NCBI GenBank assembly: GCA_017354595.1
Contig: JAFMQQ010000114.1
Location: 1-8,155 of the forward strand
Source of the DNA: Micromonosporaceae bacterium
GTDB lineage: Bacteria; Actinomycetota; Actinomycetes; Mycobacteriales; Micromonosporaceae
Direction: 5' to 3'
Length of the DNA stretch: 8,155 nucleotides
Made by a program: the position numbers and the translations under genes. The notes under the pieces were generated by a model that was given only the letters and a program-made list of their open reading frames with translations, did not search any database and was not told the origin of the DNA. How positions within the stretch are numbered: position 1 is the stretch's first letter; each line of letters begins with the position of its first letter. Below are positions 1 through 5,498 of this stretch, piece by piece.

Positions 1-45
1 CTGCCGGCTGGTCCGCTGCCGGCTGGCCCGCTGCCGGCTGGCGCA
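1..45. repeat. 15-bp tandem repeat encoding the LivF C-terminal tail
   Basis: Two 15-bp units at 1-15 and 16-30 differ at one base (CTGCCGGCTGGTCCG versus CTGCCGGCTGGCCCG). A third unit at 31-45 matches 13 of 15. The array starts exactly at the window edge, so it may continue to the left. On the minus strand it is in frame with livF and encodes repeated Pro-Ala-Gly-Ser-Gly. Because the period is a multiple of three, changes in copy number would lengthen or shorten the tail without a frameshift. Confidence 0.85.
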
Positions 46-776
46 GCGCCGGCCGTGGCGCCGGCGAAGGATGACTCGCCGAGGTAGCTCGCCATCACCA
101 GTTGCCGGTCGGCGCGCAGCTCCGGCGCCGGCCGGTGCAGCACGATCTCGCCGCGGGAGAGCACGTAGCCGCGGTCGGCGAACTCCAGGGCCAGGTGTAC
201 CTGCTGCTCGACCAGTAGCACGCCGCAGCCGGACTGGGTCGCGTAGTCGCGTACCACCGGCAGCAGCCGCTCCACGATGACCGGGGCGAGGCCGAGGGTC
301 AGCTCGTCCAGCAGCAGCAGCTTGGGCTTGCGGGCCAGCGCCCGGCCCACGGCGAGCATCTGCTGTTCGCCGCCGGAGAGCAGCCCGGCGCGCCGGTTGC
401 TCAGTTCGCGCAGTGCCGGGAAGTGCTGGTACGCCGACTCGGCGTCCAGCCGCTCGCCACGCGCGCCCAGGCGCATGTGCTCGGCCACGGTCAGCCCGAA
501 GAAGATGCCCCGGCCCTCGGGTACGTGCGCGATGCCGAGCCGGGCCCGGGCACTGGGCGCCACCGGCGCCAGGTCCCGGCCGCCGAGCAGGATCCGGCCG
601 GCCATCGGGCGTACGGTGCCGGAGATGGCCCGCAGTGTCGTGGTCTTCCCGGCACCGTTGGCACCCAGCAGCGCCACCACCTCGCCGGGTGCCACGGTGA
701 GGCTGAGGTCGCGTACCACCGGCGCGGCGCCGTACCCGGCGACCAGGTCCACAATGGACAGTGCCGGATCGCTCAC
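1..776 (-). CDS. livF: LivF-type ABC transporter ATP-binding protein (partial, C-terminus beyond window)
   Basis: Second ATPase of a branched-chain-amino-acid-type (HAAT) importer, acting on the cytoplasmic face with LivG to power substrate entry. The reading frame is open from a GTG at 776-774 to the left edge (258 codons). That start lies 1 nt after the livG stop and has a GGGGAG ribosome site at 787-782. Visible motifs are Walker A GANGAGKTT (residues 38-46), the family's VPEGR Q-loop variant (85-89), the signature LSGGEQQ (133-139), Walker B/D-loop LLLLDELTLGLAP (153-165), and VEQQ (189-192) where most ABC proteins carry the H-loop His. LivF proteins normally have Gln there. LivF is usually about 235 residues and the core ends near YLGES. 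Beyond it lies an Ala/Gly/Pro/Ser tail with PAGSG repeats that continues past the window. Identification as LivF is firm; the transported substrate is unknown. Confidence 0.93.
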   Translation of the reverse strand, partial: MSDPALSIVDLVAGYGAAPVVRDLSLTVAPGEVVALLGANGAGKTTTLRAISGTVRPMAGRILLGGRDLAPVAPSARARLGIAHVPEGRGIFFGLTVAEHMRLGARGERLDAESAYQHFPALRELSNRRAGLLSGGEQQMLAVGRALARKPKLLLLDELTLGLAPVIVERLLPVVRDYATQSGCGVLLVEQQVHLALEFADRGYVLSRGEIVLHRPAPELRADRQLVMASYLGESSFAGATAGAAPAGSGPAGSGPAG

Positions 777-777
777 G

Positions 778-1548
778 TCAGCTCCCCGCTCCGGTCGGCA
801 CAACCTCCGCCGCGGCGCCGCCCAGGTACGCGGTGACAACGGCCGGGTTCTGCCGTACCGCCTCCGGTGGGCCGGCGGCGATCACCTTGCCGAAGTCGAG
901 CACCACCACGTGGTCGCAGACGCTGAGTACCAGTCCCATGTCGTGGTCGACCAGCAGGGTGGCGGTACCGCCGTCGGCCATCGCGCGCAGCCGCCGGCCA
1001 AGGTCGGCGCGCTGCGTGGTGTCCAGCCCGGCCGCCGGCTCGTCCAGGCAGATCAGCCGCGGCTGTGCGGCCAGCGCCCGGGCGACCCCGACCAGCTTGC
1101 GCTCTGCGTGGCTCAGCTCGGTGGCCAGTCTCTGCGCATGGTCGGAGAGGCCGAGCGTCTCCAGTGCCTTCTGGCACGCGACCGGTGTGACCACCCGGCC
1201 GCGGAACATCTCCCGGAGCTGCTCCAGGACCGAGGTGTGCTCGACGGCGACCGCGAGGTTTTCCCACACCGTCAGGTCGTCGAACAGCTCGATGCTCTGC
1301 CAGGTGCGGGCCAACCCGCGCCGGGCCCGGGCATGCGCCGGGAGCCGGGACAGGTCCCGCCCGGAGAGTTCCACCCGGCCGCGGCAGCGGACGAAGCCAC
1401 TGATCGCGTCGATGAAGGTGGTCTTGCCGGCGCCGTTGGGTCCGATCAGGCCGACCAGCTGCCCCTCGCCCACCTCGATGTCCACATTGGAGAGTGCCTG
1501 GACGCCGCCGAAGTTGACGCTCATCCCGCGGACCGAGAGCACGGTCAT
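778..1548 (-). CDS. livG: LivG-type ABC transporter ATP-binding protein
   Basis: First ATPase of the importer, a 256-residue cytoplasmic protein close to the normal LivG length. Walker A is GPNGAGKTT (36-44). The Q-loop is in RTWQSIELF with Gln84, a pattern close to the family's RTFQ. Walker B is LICLDEPAAGLD (165-176) and the H-loop His202 is in VDHDMG. The signature is unusual: LSHAERKL (145-152) replaces LSGGQ, with Ala148 at the second glycine position. The ATG start at 1548-1546 overlaps the permease stop as ATGA and has a GGGAGG ribosome site at 1560-1555, spaced 6 nt, so translational coupling is likely. LivG normally pairs with LivF on the LivH/LivM permeases, and all of these are encoded here. 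The family call is secure. Confidence 0.95.
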   Translation of the reverse strand: MTVLSVRGMSVNFGGVQALSNVDIEVGEGQLVGLIGPNGAGKTTFIDAISGFVRCRGRVELSGRDLSRLPAHARARRGLARTWQSIELFDDLTVWENLAVAVEHTSVLEQLREMFRGRVVTPVACQKALETLGLSDHAQRLATELSHAERKLVGVARALAAQPRLICLDEPAAGLDTTQRADLGRRLRAMADGGTATLLVDHDMGLVLSVCDHVVVLDFGKVIAAGPPEAVRQNPAVVTAYLGGAAAEVVPTGAGS

Positions 1549-3629
1549 CGCACGCCTCCCGGCTCGGCGGGCGCCAGCGGCACCTCGGGCGCCGGCGCCC
1601 CGGCGGAGGTCGCCTGCGCCGGGACGGACTGCCCGGATGTACCCGTGCCAGCACCCTTGCCAGAAGCGCCCGATATCAGCTTCGCGAGCAGCGAGGGGTG
1701 GCCGGTCTTGCTGAACAGAAGCGGCTTCTCATAGCTGGCCCCGGCGACCCCCTGGGGATTGAGCAGCAGCGTGACGATCAGTGCCATGCCACCGACCAGC
1801 AGCGCCCAGTTGCCGGACAGGCCGAACCACTTCTCCAGCGCGTACGGGAACAGCGCCTCGGTGGAGATCAGGCCGGCGAAGACCGCGCCGTAGACCATCG
1901 TGATACCGCCGACATAGGCGAAGGCGATCAGCCCGAGCGCCATCTGCGCGCCGAACCGGACGGCGCTGACCGAACCGAGTTCGTAGCCGTACAGCACGCC
2001 GGCGACGCCCGCGATGAACGAGCTGATGCCGAAGGCGATCAGCTTGACGTTGCGTACGTTGACGCCGGCCGCTGCCGCGGCCCGCTCGTTGGCCCGCACC
2101 GCGATCATCCGGCGCCCCAGACCGGTGCGGCGCAGGTTCGCCACGTAGAGGCCGAGCGCGACGGCGATCACCAGCGCGACGAAGCCGAAGATCGGGCTGG
2201 GCACCGCGCCGTCCAGGCCCCGGAACGGCGCGTCGGTGCCGAGGTCGACCCCGAAGACGTACGGCGAGGCGACCGGTGAACCACCGTTGCCGCCACCCCA
2301 GGTCCCGTTGACGAAGACGAACTGTTCGATGGCGAGGCTCGCCGCGAGCGTCACCACCGCCAGGCTCACCCCGCGTACCCGCAGCGCGGAGACGGCGGTG
2401 AGCAGGCCGAGCACGGTGGCGATCGCGACGGCGATGATCGGGCTGACCGGGAACGGGATACCCGCGTCGGTCAACAGGTGGGACAGGACGAAGCCGGCGA
2501 CACCGGAGAGCGCCAGCTGCACCACCGAGAGCTGGCCGACGTACCCGGTGATGACCACGAACGACATGGTGATGACGGCGCCGACCAACGAGAGCGTCAG
2601 CGCCCGGCGGAAGTCGAACGGCAGCACGATCAGGGCGACCGCGCAGACCACCGCCGCGATGGAGGCGGTGCGCGCGAGCTTCTCCGGCTGCGGTACGAAC
2701 GGCAGCCGCTTCTCCGTCAGCTCGCCGCGGCCGGGCAGGCTCGCCCCGCGCCAGAACATCGCGACCACGATGATCAGGAAGACCAGCAGCTCCTTGATCC
2801 CGGGCATCGGGTTGCCGTGGTCGGTGGGGAACCAGGTCTGGGTCGAGGCATAGTCCAATAGGGACTCAGCCACCCCGATCAGCAGCCCGGCGGTACAGGT
2901 GATGACGAACGAGGTGAACCGGGCGAAGAGCGCGGCCGCCAGCGCCGGCACGATCTGCAGCGGCAGCGTGGCGGAGTCCAGCTGCACCAGCGACGAGGCG
3001 AGAATGCCGAGCAGCCCGGAGACCAGGCAGGCCAGCAGCGTGTTCACCATGGACAGTTCGTTGGGCGAGAGCCCGGCGTACACCGCCGCGCCCTCGCTCT
3101 CCGACGCGGCCCTGGTCGCCAGCCCGAACCGGCTCCACCGGTACACGGCGAAGAGCACCGCCGTGATCACGATGACGATGCCGGCCAGGATGAACCGGTC
3201 GACCGGAACCGTGGCGCCCACGATGGTCACGGTGTCCGCCGGCAGGATCGGCTTCACCTGCTTGGCGGCGTCGCCGAAGATGAGCACCATCGCGGCCTGC
3301 AGGGTGAGCAGGAAACCCAGCGAAGCCGCCAGTTTCGCCAGCGGCGAGGCGGCACGCAGGGGTCGGAACGCGGCCACTTCCATGACTACGCCGACCCCCA
3401 TCGCCACCACCAGGGAGACCAGCACGGCGGGCACGGTGGTCAGCCCGTACCCGCCGAAGAAGCCGGTCTGCAGGGCCCAGAACATGTACCCGGCGACCAT
3501 CGCGACCGCGCCGGTGGCGAGGTTGATGATCCCCGAACCGCGGTAGGTCAGGACCACGCCCAGCCCGATACCCGCGATCAGCGCTCCGGTGCCAAGGCCC
3601 AGCAGGATGAACAGAATGACCAGCTGCAT
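1545..3629 (-). CDS. Fused LivH-LivM branched-chain-type ABC permease
   Basis: A single 694-residue polytopic membrane protein that carries both permease halves of a HAAT importer. Residues 1 to about 295 are LivH-like: an N-terminal hydrophobic helix, GSGIINLATGAVAM (31-44), and a cytoplasmic coupling loop around RFGLATRAASESEGAAVYAG (167-186). A short charged linker follows (about 296-320). Residues about 321-630 are LivM-like: TGYVGQLSVVQLALSG (361-376), a long periplasmic Gly-rich loop (441-455), and a coupling loop near RMIAVRANERAAAAAGVNV (507-525). A polar Ala/Pro/Gly/Ser tail covers about 655-694. LivH and LivM are separate proteins of roughly 300 to 400 residues in E. coli, but no stop or internal frameshift interrupts this chain. 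The ATG at 3629-3627 has GGAG at 3641-3638. It begins 16 nt after livK and overlaps livG by 4 nt. Confidence 0.93.
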   Translation of the reverse strand: MQLVILFILLGLGTGALIAGIGLGVVLTYRGSGIINLATGAVAMVAGYMFWALQTGFFGGYGLTTVPAVLVSLVVAMGVGVVMEVAAFRPLRAASPLAKLAASLGFLLTLQAAMVLIFGDAAKQVKPILPADTVTIVGATVPVDRFILAGIVIVITAVLFAVYRWSRFGLATRAASESEGAAVYAGLSPNELSMVNTLLACLVSGLLGILASSLVQLDSATLPLQIVPALAAALFARFTSFVITCTAGLLIGVAESLLDYASTQTWFPTDHGNPMPGIKELLVFLIIVVAMFWRGASLPGRGELTEKRLPFVPQPEKLARTASIAAVVCAVALIVLPFDFRRALTLSLVGAVITMSFVVITGYVGQLSVVQLALSGVAGFVLSHLLTDAGIPFPVSPIIAVAIATVLGLLTAVSALRVRGVSLAVVTLAASLAIEQFVFVNGTWGGGNGGSPVASPYVFGVDLGTDAPFRGLDGAVPSPIFGFVALVIAVALGLYVANLRRTGLGRRMIAVRANERAAAAAGVNVRNVKLIAFGISSFIAGVAGVLYGYELGSVSAVRFGAQMALGLIAFAYVGGITMVYGAVFAGLISTEALFPYALEKWFGLSGNWALLVGGMALIVTLLLNPQGVAGASYEKPLLFSKTGHPSLLAKLISGASGKGAGTGTSGQSVPAQATSAGAPAPEVPLAPAEPGGVR

Positions 3630-3645
3630 GACGGTGGCTCCGCCG

Positions 3646-4956
3646 TCACTTCGGCGGCTGCAGCCAGTCGCTGGCTGCCTGGAACTGGCCCTTGCCGAGG
3701 TACTTGTAGAACTTGGTCTGGTCGTTGCAGACCGCCGGCGCGTCCGGGTACTTGCCGCAGGACAGCGTCGGTGCCCCCATGACCAGTGGACCCTTGAACG
3801 CCTGCAACGCCGAGATCATGGCCTGCGGGGTGATGCTGTCGGCGCCCACGCCATTCATCAGCTTGGCGGTCTCCAGCATCAGGTCCCAGCCCAGCGCCGC
3901 GTACGGGTTGCCGGTGGTCGCCTTCTTCAGCCCGTACTTGGTGGAGGTGTTCACGTAGTAGACCGCATCCGGTGCGGTGGGATCCGACGGCAGCACCTGG
4001 GCGATGCCGTAGACCCATCCGGCCGGGAAGTCGCCGCCGAGGCCCTGGGCCACCTGTGGGGACAGGCAGAGCGGGTTGGAGACGACCGGCTTGGTGCTGT
4101 GGATCTGGGTCAGCGCCTTGGCCAGGTTGATGCAACCGGTCGCGTCGGTCATCGGTACCACCACGTCGGCGGTCTGCCCGCCGGCGGCGGTCAACGGGCC
4201 GAGCAGGTCGGTCGCGTTGGTGGCGTACCCCACCGACTTCACCTGGATCCCGGCGTCCTGCAGGCCCTTCTTCGCCGCAGCCGCCGCGGTGTTGGCGCCG
4301 GCCTGGCTCGGGTACACCACCGCCGCGGTCTTGGCATGCACGACGTCCCGGGCGTAGGTACCCCACGGGGCGAGCACGTGCGTCTGGTCGCCGTAGAGGA
4401 TGAATGCGTTCTTCGCGTTGGCGTCGGCCGGGGCACCGGAGACACCCACCAGGATCGGCTTCTGCCCGTTGATCGTCGCGGCCAGCGACTGGTTACCGAC
4501 GACCACGGCGCCGTAGACGACGATCGAGACGGACTTGTCGTTGACCAGTTGCTGGCCGCACTTCTGGCCCTCCTCCTCCGCCTGCGCGATGAAGCAGGTG
4601 TGCAGGGTCAGCGGGTGCCCGCCGATGCCGCCCAACTCGGTGTTGATGTACTTGATGGCGGCCTGTGCCGCCTCGGTCGCCTCGGGGATCCCGTTGGTGC
4701 CGCCCTGGGCATTGACCCAGCCGATGGCGATCGGTGACTTCGAAGTGTCGGCCGCGCCGGCGGTACCGCCGGTGTAGGCGAGGTAGTCGGTGACCCCCGC
4801 AACGGGGGACTGGCTGGCTGCGGGAGCTGCGGACCCCGCGGTGGTCTGAGTGTTATTGGCGGCCGGCTTGGTGCAGCCGGCGAAGAGCAGCGCTGCGGCG
4901 GCCATCGCGACAGCCGCACTGCGGCGACCGGCGCCATGGAGAGTACCGAGTGCCAT
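3646..4956 (-). CDS. Substrate-binding lipoprotein of branched-chain-type ABC importer (LivK-like)
   Basis: Extracytoplasmic solute-binding protein of the Peripla_BP_6/LivK fold that hands substrate to the fused permease. The chosen ATG at 4956-4954 has a strong GGAGGT ribosome site at 4966-4961 and gives 436 residues. It opens directly into a lipoprotein signal peptide: Arg-Arg at 11-12, a hydrophobic Ala/Leu segment, and a lipobox ending LFAGC with Cys28. A Thr/Ala/Ser/Pro-rich tether (about 29-70) follows, then the binding domain starting at SPIAIGW (74-80) with the family-typical EAAQAAIKYINTELGGIGG (95-113). Six cysteines lie in the mature domain (121, 133, 275, 297, 400, 410) and could form three disulfides. 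An in-frame upstream GTG at 5013 is possible but lacks this signal. Ligand specificity is unpredictable, since this family binds amino acids, amides, urea and aromatic acids among others. Confidence 0.92.
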   Translation of the reverse strand: MALGTLHGAGRRSAAVAMAAAALLFAGCTKPAANNTQTTAGSAAPAASQSPVAGVTDYLAYTGGTAGAADTSKSPIAIGWVNAQGGTNGIPEATEAAQAAIKYINTELGGIGGHPLTLHTCFIAQAEEEGQKCGQQLVNDKSVSIVVYGAVVVGNQSLAATINGQKPILVGVSGAPADANAKNAFILYGDQTHVLAPWGTYARDVVHAKTAAVVYPSQAGANTAAAAAKKGLQDAGIQVKSVGYATNATDLLGPLTAAGGQTADVVVPMTDATGCINLAKALTQIHSTKPVVSNPLCLSPQVAQGLGGDFPAGWVYGIAQVLPSDPTAPDAVYYVNTSTKYGLKKATTGNPYAALGWDLMLETAKLMNGVGADSITPQAMISALQAFKGPLVMGAPTLSCGKYPDAPAVCNDQTKFYKYLGKGQFQAASDWLQPPK

Positions 4957-4960
4957 CCTG

Positions 4961-4966
4961 ACCTCC
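4961..4966 (-). promoter_or_regulatory. Ribosome binding site deciding the livK start
   Basis: GGAGGT on the minus strand, 4 nt before the ATG at 4956. It fixes the start at the beginning of the lipoprotein signal peptide rather than at the GTG 57 nt further upstream. Confidence 0.8.
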
Positions 4967-5056
4967 GCGAGGTCTTGTGTTGCGTGGACGGTTGAGGGTC
5001 TCCGGCCCGTCACCCGGGGGTTGCGTGCGCCGAGCCGGAGGGCGGAGCTGCTCGCA

Positions 5057-5069
5057 CTCCACAGTGGAG
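5057..5069. promoter_or_regulatory. 13-bp palindrome, possible operator in the livK leader
   Basis: CTCCAC-A-GTGGAG is a perfect 6+6 inverted repeat around a single base. It lies just downstream of the predicted importer transcription start, where a bound repressor would block transcription. No regulator family is recognised from the sequence. Confidence 0.4.
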
Positions 5070-5085
5070 GACAAGAGCGTGCTCG

Positions 5086-5114
5086 GTTATTGATTGACCG
5101 GCACTAACAGTCAA
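5086..5114 (-). promoter_or_regulatory. Candidate promoter for the importer operon
   Basis: On the minus strand, TTGACT (5114-5109) resembles the -35 consensus TTGACA at 5 of 6 positions. After 17 nt, AATAAC (5091-5086) matches TATAAT at 4 of 6. Transcription would begin near 5079, giving a leader of about 120 nt before livK. The assignment rests on consensus resemblance and location only. Confidence 0.45.
5090..5099. repeat. TTGATTGACC element, copy 1 (importer promoter)
   Basis: A 10-bp sequence repeated exactly at 5278-5287. With the preceding bases, copy 1 reads CGGTT-ATT-GATTGACC and copy 2 reads CGGTT-GATTGACC, so a 13-bp element is split by 3 extra bases here. This copy overlaps the -10 of the candidate minus-strand promoter. 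Its ATTGAC (5093-5098) is also an inverted match to GTCAAT (5110-5115). Confidence 0.55.
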
Positions 5115-5230
5115 TTATCGATTTCCAAGCCAATCTTGGGCTCAGAGTAAGAGTGCCGCCCGCCGACCGCAAGACCTCATCCTCAGCCACACGCCCGGTC
5201 GTAACACTCGGCTGATCAAGGCGGCGAGCA

Positions 5231-5249
5231 GTTGTGGCCACACCACAAC
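5231..5249. promoter_or_regulatory. 19-bp inverted repeat, possible operator
   Basis: GTTGTGG-CCACA-CCACAAC forms a perfect 7+7 inverted repeat with a 5-nt centre. It contains an overlapping perfect 10-bp palindrome, TGTGGCCACA (5233-5242). It ends 4 nt before the TTGACA -35 at 5254, a usual position for an activator or for a repressor controlling divergent promoters. The size and symmetry fit a dimeric helix-turn-helix regulator. Confidence 0.5.
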
Positions 5250-5253
5250 ACCC

Positions 5254-5283
5254 TTGACACATCGCCCTGGTACGCGGTTGATT
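5254..5283 (+). promoter_or_regulatory. Candidate promoter for the GMC-ALDH operon
   Basis: A perfect TTGACA -35 hexamer lies at 5254-5259. The -10 is poor: TTGATT at 5278-5283 after 18 nt (3 of 6 to TATAAT). A weak -10 fits an activated or sigma-variant promoter. The implied leader is about 200 nt. It sits just downstream of the 5231-5249 palindrome. Confidence 0.4.
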
Positions 5284-5287
5284 GACC
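5278..5287. repeat. TTGATTGACC element, copy 2 (GMC promoter)
   Basis: Exact second copy of the 10-bp element, 188 bp from the first and in the same orientation on the plus strand. It covers the candidate -10 of the plus-strand promoter. Exact repetition at both promoters of a divergent pair suggests a shared binding site. Confidence 0.55.
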
Positions 5288-5383
5288 TTCTGAAGATTTC
5301 GGCGAGGCTGTCGATTCGGCAAAGGCGGCCGGCTCGGCATGGGCGGCCGATTAGGCGCATGGCGTCCACCCCCGCACTGCGCT

Positions 5384-5408
5384 GACCGTCCTTCCTGTGT
5401 GGACGGTC
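5384..5408 (+). promoter_or_regulatory. GC-rich hairpin in the GMC leader
   Basis: GACCGTCC (5384-5391) and GGACGGTC (5401-5408) pair perfectly as an 8-bp stem with a 9-nt loop, about 90 nt upstream of the start codon. No T-tract follows, so it is not a standard intrinsic terminator. It could be an RNA leader structure or a DNA-binding palindrome. Confidence 0.35.
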
Positions 5409-5485
5409 CCTGGACAGGCGATGCCGAAGGGCAGTGGCTGGACAGGCGGTACGAGTGGACGTCCGCTTCGCGGCAGCTTCGTGGC

Positions 5486-5492
5486 AGGAGGT
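5486..5492 (+). promoter_or_regulatory. Ribosome binding site deciding the GMC start
   Basis: AGGAGGT, 6 nt before the GTG at 5499. This near-perfect site selects GTG 5499 over the in-frame GTG at 5397. The latter would add 34 residues unlike the family N-terminus. Confidence 0.85.
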
Positions 5493-5498
5493 GCGGCG

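Larger units (their letters stand above)
4957..5498. other. Divergent intergenic control region
   Basis: 542 bp without a supported gene, lying between the 5' ends of the divergent importer and oxidation operons. It is visibly AT-richer than the genes, especially around 5085-5130 and 5270-5300. It contains one candidate promoter per strand, a duplicated TTGATTGACC element, palindromes at 5057-5069 and 5231-5249, and a hairpin at 5384-5408. Frames open here are short and have none of the codon bias of the neighbouring genes. No tRNA or terminator is evident. This layout suits control of both operons by a regulator encoded elsewhere. Confidence 0.75.

Noticed and set aside
277..1734. Long plus-strand open frame (485 codons) opposite livF/livG
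   Set aside because: It is antisense to two ATPase genes with intact motifs. Its product is low-complexity Ser/Arg/Ala-rich with no recognisable domain, as expected for a GC-rich shadow frame.
3589..4737. Plus-strand open frame of 382 codons opposite the binding-protein gene
   Set aside because: The lipoprotein on the other strand has a signal peptide, a strong ribosome site and family motifs. This frame has none.
4957..5013. Upstream GTG start extending the binding lipoprotein by 19 residues
   Set aside because: The extension precedes a good lipoprotein signal peptide with polar residues, and the GGAGGT ribosome site fits only the ATG at 4956.
5000..5040. 7-bp inverted repeat CTCCGGC/GCCGGAG in the livK leader
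   Set aside because: The 27-nt loop and GC-only arms make it likely by chance in this base composition.
5094..5122. Plus-strand TTGACC followed by a TATCGAT-like sequence as an alternative GMC promoter
   Set aside because: The -10 match is poor and the leader would be about 370 nt. TTGACA at 5254 is a better and closer -35.
5397..5498. Upstream in-frame start extending the GMC protein by 34 residues
   Set aside because: AGGAGGT immediately precedes GTG 5499, and the FAD motif then falls at the usual distance from the N-terminus.
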